Of a DNA stretch of 23,597 nt, positions 15,801-23,284 are shown in pieces; position 1 is the stretch's first letter, and every line of letters starts with the position of its first letter. This DNA comes from CBFDCQ01 sp965603355 (GTDB taxonomy: Bacteria; Hydrogenedentota; CAZGCA01; CBFDCQ01), in contig CBFDCQ010000051.1 of NCBI GenBank assembly GCA_965603355.1, forward strand, positions 1 through 23,597, written 5' to 3'. The translations under genes were made by a program, and so were the position numbers. The notes beneath the pieces are model-generated. The model was not told the DNA's origin and made no database searches. It was given only the letters and a program-made list of their open reading frames with translations.

Positions 15801-16153
15801 ACGCCGAGTACATCGACCTGGTTGATCTGGGTCGTGGCGCCGTCCGAGAAGCGCTGCACCATGGCCATGCCGCGCAGGTGCAGCATCGGGTTGACTTCCG
15901 CAGGGACACCGGTCTCTATCGCATCGGCCAACTCTTGCGCAACAAAACGATTCGGCAGATCCATCGCGTGCTCGATCCCGCCGAGGCGGGCGAGCGCCGT
16001 CTCGCGTAACGAGTAATCCACCGAGTCGCCGACCAGCAGAGCGCCGGTCAGTACGGCCGACGCCAGCAGGACGCCGCACGACACACCGGTGTGCGCGCGC
16101 CAATAGTGGCGCAAGCTGCTGAGCACCAAACGTCCTGTCGACAGAGTCTTCAT
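12872..16153 (-). CDS. ABC transporter permease, FtsX/MacB superfamily, ten-TM (YbbP-like)
   Basis: This 1093-residue permease has about ten membrane segments: one near 22-41; three at about 500-520, 543-565 and 597-616; two near 650-670 and 680-700; one near 730-745; and three near 970-993, 1024-1046 and 1058-1078. The two FtsX units each carry the family's cytoplasmic coupling motif, APEFGTLLALGFRPGQIRLL at about 525-544 and REIAVLHALGFERRAVLKML in the second. Two large extracytoplasmic domains (about 42-495 and 750-965) are typical of FtsX-type mechanotransmission or lipoprotein-extraction systems. The ATG overlaps the TGA of the ATPase gene by one base (TGATG), so translation is coupled. 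YbbP-like length and topology favour an envelope role, with no channel for small solutes. The substrate is unknown. Confidence 0.9.
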   Translation of the reverse strand: MKTLSTGRLVLSSLRHYWRAHTGVSCGVLLASAVLTGALLVGDSVDYSLRETALARLGGIEHAMDLPNRFVAQELADAIETGVPAEVNPMLHLRGMAMVQRFSDGATTQINQVDVLGVDSAFWNFSPDITLDLADYEVAVNEKLAAALGVAPGDEISLRVIRPDVMSRDAPLSSRESEPVTRALLTVRQVLPDTGLGRYSLTAGQIAPYNAFVSLFWLQEQVGLEGRVNKLLAGDGVTSEALEEALRQSWELEHLGMRIREHPSGVVQLESDRIFLDDEVARVALAIPGAQGGLAYLVNMVSKGDKVTPYSFALAGGATEGLGDDETAINRWLAAHLDAREGDKLRVTYYQLLPNNEFVESERTLTVAGIVEMDGLRVERDLMPVFPGLSNVNTCADWKVGMPMDEALLKDPANEAYWQEFGQTPKLFVGLEAGQGMWSNRFGRLTAVRFDATEDRVAEIRRSLKKDVDPAKMGVGFLPVREQALQAASQAMDFGQLFLGMSFFLIVAALILTGLLFVFILQQRAPEFGTLLALGFRPGQIRLLVLAEAGMVALVASAVGALTGTAYTRALIFGLSRFWQGAVAHAAIRYHAEPGTALMGGASGFCCAVITMAIASWRQTRRTGRELLAADFTLDKQLAGHRRASRLRPLVLPLCGFALAIIIVAAIVAAKPSDIVGPFFGVGSLLLLSGLGLLRFVLIVEASRQATERPTVTSIAIQNIARRRGRSLSVAGLLACGCFMVFSVSSMREDLTAHSSERWSGTGGFELYAEATVPLQENPAASLVDEGVMAVPVRVRDGDDASCLNLNHARAPRVLGVNAKALSALRAFLPRDGEKDLWALLSLELEGDTVPALVGDSDTAMWGLRKKTGVDNGDLLLYRDEAGNDVSVKLVGKLPMRLSVFQGTILISEEAFTQLYPSESGFRIFLIDTPAGRAADAANTLKQEYERHGLDAVPAVERLREFYVVESTYLAMFLALGGLGLTLGGAGMGIVVLRNVLERRREIAVLHALGFERRAVLKMLFTEHGLLLLAGMAVGAIAAAVSMTPAVISAESDVSVPFQLALLVLVLLVGGACMAIALFTALEKDPLPALRHE

Positions 16154-16836
16154 CAGCTGTGAGACAATACGCCCTCACGGAGTTCAAAGACGCGCTCCAT
16201 CCGCTTTGCCACGCGCGGTGAATGCGTCACTACGACGAGCGTCATGCCCTCCTCCTGGTTCAGCTCCAAGAGCAGCGCGGTCAGGTTATCGGCACCTTCT
16301 TCGTTGAGCGAACCGGTCGGTTCGTCCGCCAGCAGCAAGCTGGGCCGGTTGATGAGGGCGCGAACCACTGCGGCGCGCTGCCGTTCACCGCCAGAGAGCT
16401 GGCCGGGCCGGTAGTCCGCCCGGTCGGCGAGACCGACGCGCTCCAGGAGGTGTCGCGCGCGTTCTCCCGCCTTCTGCTGCGTCTGATCGACCAGCGTTGG
16501 CACCAACACGTTCTCGAAGACGGTGCACTGCGGCAGCAGATGGTGAAGTTGGAATACAAAACCTATTTCACGGTTGCGAAACCGCGCCGCATCGGACGGG
16601 CTCAACTGAAGCAAGTCTCGGGCTTTGAAGGTCACTGAGCCGGAGGTAGGTAGGTCAAGTGCACCCATGATGTTGAGCAGCGTACTCTTGCCGCAACCGG
16701 ATGGCCCCACAACCGCGACAGCCTCGCCCGGTTTGAGACGCAGGTCCACTCCCTTGAGCACTTTCGCGGGTGCGGGGAACGCGTCGTATTCCTTGGTCAC
16801 CTGGCTCAGTTCGAGTAGTGAGCTTGCCTCTTCCAC
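16153..16836 (-). CDS. ABC transporter ATPase, LolD/MacB-like
   Basis: A 227-residue nucleotide-binding subunit with every core motif intact: Walker A GPSGCGKST (44-52), Q-loop with Gln96 in FVFQLHHLLPQCTVFENV, signature LSGGERQR (147-154), Walker B LLLADEPTGSLNEE (167-180) and the switch His205 in VVVTHS. The FQLHHLLP...TVFENV stretch is characteristic of the LolD/MacB/FtsE-like branch that partners FtsX-type permeases. GTG at 16836 begins translation; a possible AAGGA site lies about 10 nt upstream. The gene is 15 nt after the propeller gene and overlaps the permease start by one base. Together the two would power a periplasm-directed mechanical or extraction process. Confidence 0.93.
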   Translation of the reverse strand: MEEASSLLELSQVTKEYDAFPAPAKVLKGVDLRLKPGEAVAVVGPSGCGKSTLLNIMGALDLPTSGSVTFKARDLLQLSPSDAARFRNREIGFVFQLHHLLPQCTVFENVLVPTLVDQTQQKAGERARHLLERVGLADRADYRPGQLSGGERQRAAVVRALINRPSLLLADEPTGSLNEEGADNLTALLLELNQEEGMTLVVVTHSPRVAKRMERVFELREGVLSHS

Positions 16837-16851
16837 GATGTGGGTTTCCTT

Positions 16852-18123
16852 TTATGCCGCGGGCTCGCCAAATGCCGTCACGGTTCCGTCCTCACTTCCC
16901 ACGATAATCATGCGGCCGACCACGGCGGGTCCCGTAATCACGTCGCTAACCTCATACGACCACACGGGAGCGCCATCGTCCAGCCGCACCACATGCAGAA
17001 ATCCGTCCGACGTGACCACCACCTTGTCCCTCGCAATCACAGGCGACGATGGCGTGCCGTTCGTGTCGAAAGTCCAACGCCGGTCGCCGGTTTCACGGTC
17101 GAGCGCGTAAATGTAGCCGTCGCTCGAAGCAAACACAACGGAATCACGGCTGACCGCCGGAGTCGTGAACACCTCGTCCTCGGAGTCTTCGTTTACCCAC
17201 AGAATATCGCCGGTCCGGAGGTTCGCCTGGAGCACCCGGCCGCTTCGCGACCCCGTAAATACCGCGTCGCCGTACACGGCCACCCCTCCGGCCACTTCAG
17301 AGTCAGCGCCGACTTCGATATCCCGTTCCAACTTGCCGTCGGCGGCCGAGAAAACGTGAAGTGCGGCAACACAACTGCCGAATACCACAAGCCCGTCGCC
17401 TACCGCGGGCGAACCGTCACAGCGGCTGACACCTTCCGTTTTCCAGATCGGTTCCCCGTCCGCCAAGTCGACAGAGTGCAGAACGCCGTCGCTCTGCGAT
17501 ACAACAACTACGGCGGCACGGTCAGCGCCTTCACCCGCTACCGGCACCGATAACAGGTTGGGCGTACCCAGAATCGGTTCATCCACCTCGTACCGCCATT
17601 TCTCTTCTCCCGTGGCCGCGTCCAGGGCGTAGAGAGTGCCGTCAGCCGTACCGATCAGCAATACTTCGTCAAAACACGCCAGGGGCGCGTCTATGACCTC
17701 CTCTTCCGGCGTGCCGTCCTCCCTCGTGCCCTTTGTCAGCTTGACAGACCACAGCGGTTCCCCCTGCAAGTCCGCGGCAACAACCTCCCCCTTTGCGTTT
17801 GCGACGAAGACCCGGCCGGCGGCCACTACCGGCGTATTGCTGACGGCCGCACCGGCCCGGAAACGCCATAACAGGGCAAACTCGCCAGGCAGCGCGGCGG
17901 ACACCGCTCCGCTTAGAGCCGCGTCACCGTGATACGTATTCCACGTGCCAATCTCTTCCAGCCCTTCGCCAACTCTTACCTTCTCGGAGACATCATCACC
18001 GACCCTCGGAGGCGCGTAGTCGTCCGAAACGCGCTTGTACTTATAAGAGACCCAGATCCCAACGCCCACCAGCACGGCAACGAGAACAATGCCGATAATC
18101 CAGAACGCTCTAGTCTTCGTCAT
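16852..18123 (-). CDS. Membrane-anchored PQQ-like beta-propeller protein
   Basis: This 423-residue protein has an N-terminal anchor (hydrophobic about residues 7-26, followed by YKYKR) and no cleavage site, so the propeller should sit outside the cytoplasmic membrane. PQQ-like/BamB-type blades repeat through about residues 60-420, for example GTLYALDAATGEEKWRYEVD, GVLHSVDLADGEPIWKTEG and GYIYALDRETGDRRWTFDT, each ending with a Gly-containing turn before the next strand. No quinone-dehydrogenase catalytic residues are recognised, so it is more likely a scaffold or ligand-binding protein, as BamB is in outer-membrane assembly. ATG at 18123 is 5 nt beyond the glycosyltransferase stop, and the ATPase begins 15 nt after its own stop. 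Its place between the glycosyltransferase and the ABC exporter suggests the same envelope job. Confidence 0.88.
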   Translation of the reverse strand: MTKTRAFWIIGIVLVAVLVGVGIWVSYKYKRVSDDYAPPRVGDDVSEKVRVGEGLEEIGTWNTYHGDAALSGAVSAALPGEFALLWRFRAGAAVSNTPVVAAGRVFVANAKGEVVAADLQGEPLWSVKLTKGTREDGTPEEEVIDAPLACFDEVLLIGTADGTLYALDAATGEEKWRYEVDEPILGTPNLLSVPVAGEGADRAAVVVVSQSDGVLHSVDLADGEPIWKTEGVSRCDGSPAVGDGLVVFGSCVAALHVFSAADGKLERDIEVGADSEVAGGVAVYGDAVFTGSRSGRVLQANLRTGDILWVNEDSEDEVFTTPAVSRDSVVFASSDGYIYALDRETGDRRWTFDTNGTPSSPVIARDKVVVTSDGFLHVVRLDDGAPVWSYEVSDVITGPAVVGRMIIVGSEDGTVTAFGEPAA

Positions 18124-18128
18124 GACGA

Positions 18129-19421
18129 TTACGTGACTCCAAGCGACCTGTATACGGCCAGCATGTCGCTGACCATGCGGTCGATACCGTAACGGGCAAC
18201 GACGGTCTCGCGTCCCTGCTGCCCCAACTCCTTCGAGTAAGCCGGATCGAGCAGGAGCGTCATCAACGCCTTCTTGAGACCATTTTCCTCTTCCAGTTCA
18301 TATAATAGGCCTCCCCCGGTATCTTTGACAAGTTCGGGAAAGGCCCCGGCGCTGGGCTGAACGACGGGCACACCGAAGGCCAGCGCCTCGAGAATGAATC
18401 CCCCGAACGCCTCGCCACGAACCGCCGGTACGGAGAGCACGGAAACGGATTTCAGGAACTCCCGCCGCTCGGGCTGTCCAAAGTCCGGCAGGAACTCGGC
18501 GGCGCCTTGCATGCCGTGCCGCTTCAGTTTCCTCTTCAATCCTGCGACAAAAGCCTTGTCCGGACCCACCATCCCACCGGTGGCCTTGAACCGCAGATCG
18601 CGCAGACGGGGGTCCTGTTTAAGTTCGATGAGAGCGTCCACCAGGAGTCCGAGTCCCTGAGACTCGCTCATGCGTGACAGGTATCCGATCACTGGTGGAT
18701 CGAACGGCAACGGCCCCGGCTCAACAACGCCAAGGTCTACCGCGAGCGGGACGACCGCCATCCGGTCGCGCGGTACGCTCATGCGCTCAGTCATCTGATC
18801 CGCGTACCATCGACTGACCGCCACAAAGGCGTCGACATCTGAAGCGCGCTCGGCCATGGCTTCCCAACAGCGACTGTTGTACGGAGTTTCCATAGCGTCA
18901 AGCCACGTGTCCTCATCCTGCAGCGAGCATACGATAGGCACGTCGAGGGCCCGCTTAAGTTCGCCCACCAGCCCCAGGAGCAGCGCGTTGGAGATGTGGA
19001 TGACGTCGGGGCGCTGCTGACCTCGCGCCCAGGCCACCAGGCGGTCGAGTTCTTTGCTCTGGTTGCCCTGCGGCCCCTCCAACATGGACAGGGTCATCGG
19101 GCCCAGCTTTGCTGCGCTGACCGTGCCTTCACGGCGTGCCGCGCGCCTGAGCATCCAGGTCGCGTCAAGAAGACGATCAAACCATCGAGGAGTTCTGCGG
19201 AAGACCTCAAAACGCTGCTGCAAATATGCGTTGATACCACCAAAAAACACGGGGGCACCGGCAGCAAGATCGCCGGCGTCGCTCAACAATGGAAGGTAGA
19301 GTGGAAGCATGACGACGTCGTGCCCGCGCGCGCTCAATGCCCGGACAAGAGCCGTGTCGCGCACGCAGTTCTGGCAGTAGAACGTACCGCCGGTGCCGGG
19401 TACGATGAATGCTATTCGCAT
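18129..19421 (-). CDS. Glycosyltransferase family 4-like (GT-B fold)
   Basis: About 430 residues. The start MRIAFIVPGTGGTFYCQNCV is the first beta strand and Gly-rich loop of a GT-B fold. The C-terminal half has the retaining-transferase E-x7-E motif within GEAFGGFILEALAFG (Glu337 and Glu345), followed by VPVVQPSAGAFPELV, which is typical of GT4 nucleotide-sugar binding. ATG 19421 is preferred because the family starts at this strand; the open frame to 19469 would add 16 unstructured residues. With this start the gene overlaps the preceding Fe-S protein gene by 10 nt. Donor and acceptor sugars cannot be told. A GT4 enzyme inside an operon of redox and ABC genes suggests modification of an envelope glycan or lipid that the exporter handles; that link is inferred. 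Confidence 0.86.
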   Translation of the reverse strand: MRIAFIVPGTGGTFYCQNCVRDTALVRALSARGHDVVMLPLYLPLLSDAGDLAAGAPVFFGGINAYLQQRFEVFRRTPRWFDRLLDATWMLRRAARREGTVSAAKLGPMTLSMLEGPQGNQSKELDRLVAWARGQQRPDVIHISNALLLGLVGELKRALDVPIVCSLQDEDTWLDAMETPYNSRCWEAMAERASDVDAFVAVSRWYADQMTERMSVPRDRMAVVPLAVDLGVVEPGPLPFDPPVIGYLSRMSESQGLGLLVDALIELKQDPRLRDLRFKATGGMVGPDKAFVAGLKRKLKRHGMQGAAEFLPDFGQPERREFLKSVSVLSVPAVRGEAFGGFILEALAFGVPVVQPSAGAFPELVKDTGGGLLYELEEENGLKKALMTLLLDPAYSKELGQQGRETVVARYGIDRMVSDMLAVYRSLGVT

Positions 19422-20896
19422 ACCTTCCGTTCTTCCTGGTCCGGGAACGTCAGCGCTCCCGTCGGACACGCCTCAACGCAGCGCTGCGCCGAGACCCGAA
19501 GCCCTTGTTCCAGGGTTCCTCCCAGCGGGACAGCGACCCGTATATCGAAGCCACGGTTCACGAAAGTGAGTCCAAGTTCCTCACCTGCACTGCGCGTAAT
19601 CTCGACGCAGAGGCCGCACCGGATGCATTTCCCCGACTCGAACAGCACCCCGGCGCATCGCTGTATGATCTCGAGCGGCGGGCGTCCGAACGTGCCATGG
19701 GCGCCCGGCTTTGCGCCGTAAGCCGTGGCGTAATGTCTCAGTCTACATGAGACGGGAGTCCGGCAGTCGCAATGCAGGCAGCGCGCTGCCTCTTCCTGGG
19801 GCCGTCCGCCGTCGCGCGGGCGTGCAAGAGAGGCCTGATCCACTCGGTTGATAACGTACCGTTTGAGCGTCTCAGGATCCAGCTTCCCGATTCGGGAATC
19901 GTAGAGCTTTGAGTTCGTGCATGAGGCGCCGGACTGGAGATAACAATCAACCTGTTCCGCCGCCGCCTTTCCGTTAGCAACGGCGCGCACCGGGGCCGCC
20001 GCCGTTTTCGCGACGAACAGACCCCCGGCATCGTCGGCAGCGTGCTCTCCGGCGGTCACTATGACTGCGTCGTACTCTTCACGAAGCTGCTTGAGGGGAC
20101 GCACAACTCCAATCTCGCAACCTGTCTCAAACGTCACCCCTATCTTCCGCAAGAGCCCGATTTCAGCGTCCAGAACGCGCCTGGGCAGTTCATCTTCCGG
20201 AAGCTTCCGGAACCGTCCGCCTGGCTCCTCGGCTTTTTCGAAGACGTGGCAGACATGACCGAGGCGCTGCAGGACAGTTGCCGCCGCCAACCCGGCCGGG
20301 CCGGCACCGACAACGGCGACTCTCTTGCCCGTTGCCGCGTCACACTCAGGGGGCGCTAGCCCGTTCTCAAGGGCCTCCTCAGCAACGCGGCGGTGGAGTT
20401 CGCGAATGGAAATCGCCTCGTCGTATGCACCCCGGCGGCAGGTTTTCTCGCAGGGCGCTGCGCAAACCCAACCCAACGTGGCGGGAAGCACCAAGTCGCG
20501 TCGTGCAATCCGAGCGGCCGCCGCCATGTCGCCTTTCGCGATCTGGCGTAACATCAACGGAATGTCCGTCGATGCCGCACAGGTGCGTCGGCACGGAGCC
20601 TCGCAATCGCCGAGGTGTTCGCTCAGGAGCAGTTGCAGCACCTCCCGGCGCGCCGAACGGATCTCCTCGCTCGCCGTTTCGATGACCATCCCGTCCTCCG
20701 CTTTGGCAGAACAGGCAGGCAACATCCGTCCGGTCACAGTCTCTTTGACAACACACACCATGCACGAAGTAAGCGGGCGTACGTCGGGCGCATGGCACAG
20801 CGTGGGAATATCGGCGCCGACCCGATCCGCAGCTTGAAGAATGGTCGAGCCTTCAGGCACCTCTACGCTTTTCCCGTCAATCGTCAACTCCGGCAT
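19412..20896 (-). CDS. Fe-S flavoprotein: NuoG-like clusters with GltD-like FAD domain lacking the NAD(P)H domain
   Basis: 494 residues. In order: a [2Fe-2S] ferredoxin with Cys34, 45, 48 and 62; a GltD-type cluster region with HLGDCEAPCRRTC (His94, Cys98, 102, 106) and GWVCAAPCEKTCRR (Cys145, 149, 153); an FAD fold with GAGPAG (197-202); CLHCDC...C (Cys373, 376, 378, 384); and a NuoG-like [4Fe-4S] site with CIRCGLC (Cys424, 427, 430) and ACPTGAL (Cys477). In ordinary GltD/NfnB a second Rossmann domain for NAD(P)H (GGGN...D) follows the YDAV...TAG strand. Here YDAVIVTAG (275-283) passes straight to GLFVAKT...GKAAAEQVDCYL, so that domain is absent. ATG at 20896 is 6 nt after the previous stop. 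It most likely forms a complex with the NuoE-HydB fusion. The FAD's redox partner is unknown. Confidence 0.88.
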   Translation of the reverse strand: MPELTIDGKSVEVPEGSTILQAADRVGADIPTLCHAPDVRPLTSCMVCVVKETVTGRMLPACSAKAEDGMVIETASEEIRSARREVLQLLLSEHLGDCEAPCRRTCAASTDIPLMLRQIAKGDMAAAARIARRDLVLPATLGWVCAAPCEKTCRRGAYDEAISIRELHRRVAEEALENGLAPPECDAATGKRVAVVGAGPAGLAAATVLQRLGHVCHVFEKAEEPGGRFRKLPEDELPRRVLDAEIGLLRKIGVTFETGCEIGVVRPLKQLREEYDAVIVTAGEHAADDAGGLFVAKTAAAPVRAVANGKAAAEQVDCYLQSGASCTNSKLYDSRIGKLDPETLKRYVINRVDQASLARPRDGGRPQEEAARCLHCDCRTPVSCRLRHYATAYGAKPGAHGTFGRPPLEIIQRCAGVLFESGKCIRCGLCVEITRSAGEELGLTFVNRGFDIRVAVPLGGTLEQGLRVSAQRCVEACPTGALTFPDQEERKVCE

Positions 20897-20902
20897 AGTC
20901 GG

Positions 20903-23284
20903 TTATTCCACCTCAACAGCGTCCACGGGACAGATCTGGCGGCAGTTGTCGCAGCGAACACACAACGCCGGGTCAATTTCGTGCTGCTCATAGGGCTTCA
21001 TCTCGATAGCGCCCATCGGACATCCCTGCGCGCACTTGGTACACCCGTTGCAGCGGTCCGTTATCACGTATTTTATGAGTGCCTTGCACTTGCGCGAAGG
21101 GCACCGGCCCTGGACGTGAGCCTCAAACTCATCGCGGAAATAGCGAATCGTCGTCAGGACGGGATTCGGGGCGGTGCTCCCAAGCCCACAGAGGCTCTGT
21201 TCCTTCACGACCTCTGCCAGATGCTGTAGTTGCTCAACATCGCCGGGTTTGCCTCCACCCTTGCACAGGCGATCCAAGATCTCAAGCATGCGTCTTGTGC
21301 CTACCCGGCACGGCGTACACTTACCGCACGATTCCAGCTGTGTGAACGACAGGAAATAACGGGTCACTTCCACCATGCAATCAGATTCGTCCAGCACGAC
21401 GAGTCCGCCGGAACCCATCATCGCCCCGGCCTCGGTCAGCGCTTCGTAGTCAACCGGGGTATCACCGAGGTCGGCCGGAATGCATCCGCCGGACGGACCG
21501 CCCACCTGGACTGCCTTGAACTCGCCGTCCGGCACGCCTCCGCCGACATCCTCAACAATCTGACGCACCGTCATACCCATCGGCACTTCAATAAGGCCCC
21601 CACGGTTGATTTTCCCCGCGAGCGAGAACACCTTAGTGCCTTTACTGCTTTCGGTCCCAAGTGCCGCAAAGTCATCTGCCCCGTGCCGAATAATCCACGG
21701 CACAAGAGCGAAGGTTTCGGTATTATTGACCAACGTTGGGAGGCCGTGAAGCCCCTGCTGTGCAGGATACGGCGGACGATACGTCGGGGAACCGCGTCGA
21801 CCCTCGAGCGATGCGATCAGGGCCGTCTCCTCACCGCATACGAACGCGCCCGCACCCTCCATTACCCGCAGGTGCAGCGCGTGCCCGCTGCCGAGCACGT
21901 CATCACCCACCAGCCCCTCCTTCTCGCAGATATCAATCGCCGCGCGTACCCGGCGCACCGCCAGCGGGTATTCCGCGCGGATGTAGAACACGCCCTCGTG
22001 CGCGCCGACTGCGAGCGATGCGATCAGCATCCCTTCAATCACCCGGTACGGATAAGACTCCAGTATCATCCGGTCCATAAACGCCCCGGGATCGCCCTCG
22101 TCACCGTTACAGATGATGTACTTCCGATCGCCGGGAGCCTCCCGCATAACTTCCCACTTCCGTGCCGTCGGGAAACCGGCGCCGCCTCGGCCGCGCAATC
22201 CGCTGCGCCGGATCTTCTCTATGATAGCCTCCGGTGAGAGTTCTCCGCCTGGCGAATCCCCCGACTCGGTTGTGCCGGGAATACACATCCGCAAGGCCTC
22301 GAAGCCCCCCATTCGCCGGTACTCCTCCATGTCGGTAGGACTGATCTCGCCGCAATGTTCCGTAGCCAGACGGCGCTGTGAGGAAAGAAACGCCGCCACC
22401 GGCTCGTCACGCACATCGATGGAGTACTTTGCCAGCGCACGGCGCCCATCATCCGTGTAGAGGCGCTCGAGCCACCGGGTCGCGGAGGTACGGACGCGCG
22501 CCAAAGGAGTGCGCGCCGCAAAATGGTGAGTGACTATGCCGTACACGTCCTCGGGCTTCACCTTTGCGTACAGCTTCGGTGGCATGTCGGGCAGCACGAT
22601 CTCAAGCATGGGCGTTTGGTGGCACATACCCACGCAACTCACGTGCTTGACGTGCACGTCGGAGCCGATATCCAGAAGGGTATCCTCCAGCGCCTGCCGA
22701 ATCTTCTCGCTGCCGCCCGCCACGCAACACGATCCCAGTCCGATACGGATCTCGCCCGAAGCCAGATTCGCTTCCCTCTTCCGTTCGCGCCCTCTGCTTT
22801 CCCCGGCAGCTTCGTGCGCGAGGAAATCCTCCAACATATGCGACACCGCGTTAGGGCGCACGTGACCGTAGACCACCTCATCGATTCGGACAGCAGGCGC
22901 GCGCGTACAGCAGCCGAGGCAGGCGATTGTATCGAGCGTGAACAGCCCCTCGGCGTCAGTGTCCTCTCCTTGTCCTATACGCAAGTGCCGTGCAATGGCA
23001 TCATAAACCCCCGGAGCGCCTTTGACGTGACACGCGGTTCCGTCGCACACACTGATAATGTGTTCCCCGACCGGCGTGCGGCGGAACTGCGAGAAGAAGG
23101 TCGCCACACTCTCGATCGCCGCCGGCGTGATCTCTGTGGTCTCGCACACGCGGCGCAGAGCCTCGTCCGGAAGATAGCGGAAGTGCGTCTGGATACCCTG
23201 TAACACGGCGATCACGGAGCCAGCACCGCGTCCCGCTTCGTCTACAATCCGGTCAATATCAGCGATATCAAGCTCGTTACTCAC
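20903..23284 (-). CDS. NuoE-HydB/NuoF fusion, NAD(H)-binding Fe-S/FMN subunit
   Basis: 793 residues. In order: a NuoE/HydC [2Fe-2S] domain (Cys80, 85, 122, 126); a second thioredoxin-like [2Fe-2S] domain of HydB type (Cys186/187, 217, 221); a NuoF domain with the FMN/NADH loop RGRGGAGFPTARKW (about 364-377) and CNGDEGDPGAFMDR (392-405); an SLBB-like part; the NuoF [4Fe-4S] site CGKCTPC with Cys653, 656, 659 and 699; and a two-[4Fe-4S] ferredoxin tail (Cys745, 748, 751, 755 and 775, 778, 781, 785). HydB has every part except the first; NuoE/HydC is normally a separate protein. GTG 23284 has GAGG 6 nt upstream and overlaps the previous stop by 8 nt. It should oxidise or reduce NAD(H) and pass electrons to the next gene's clusters. 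No hydrogenase gene is in view. Confidence 0.92.
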   Translation of the reverse strand: MSNELDIADIDRIVDEAGRGAGSVIAVLQGIQTHFRYLPDEALRRVCETTEITPAAIESVATFFSQFRRTPVGEHIISVCDGTACHVKGAPGVYDAIARHLRIGQGEDTDAEGLFTLDTIACLGCCTRAPAVRIDEVVYGHVRPNAVSHMLEDFLAHEAAGESRGRERKREANLASGEIRIGLGSCCVAGGSEKIRQALEDTLLDIGSDVHVKHVSCVGMCHQTPMLEIVLPDMPPKLYAKVKPEDVYGIVTHHFAARTPLARVRTSATRWLERLYTDDGRRALAKYSIDVRDEPVAAFLSSQRRLATEHCGEISPTDMEEYRRMGGFEALRMCIPGTTESGDSPGGELSPEAIIEKIRRSGLRGRGGAGFPTARKWEVMREAPGDRKYIICNGDEGDPGAFMDRMILESYPYRVIEGMLIASLAVGAHEGVFYIRAEYPLAVRRVRAAIDICEKEGLVGDDVLGSGHALHLRVMEGAGAFVCGEETALIASLEGRRGSPTYRPPYPAQQGLHGLPTLVNNTETFALVPWIIRHGADDFAALGTESSKGTKVFSLAGKINRGGLIEVPMGMTVRQIVEDVGGGVPDGEFKAVQVGGPSGGCIPADLGDTPVDYEALTEAGAMMGSGGLVVLDESDCMVEVTRYFLSFTQLESCGKCTPCRVGTRRMLEILDRLCKGGGKPGDVEQLQHLAEVVKEQSLCGLGSTAPNPVLTTIRYFRDEFEAHVQGRCPSRKCKALIKYVITDRCNGCTKCAQGCPMGAIEMKPYEQHEIDPALCVRCDNCRQICPVDAVEVE

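Noticed and set aside
16852..18123. A catalytic quinoprotein alcohol dehydrogenase reading of the anchored propeller
   Set aside because: The blade repeats are of the BamB/PQQ-like type and no quinone/calcium catalytic residues are recognised, so only the fold is claimed.
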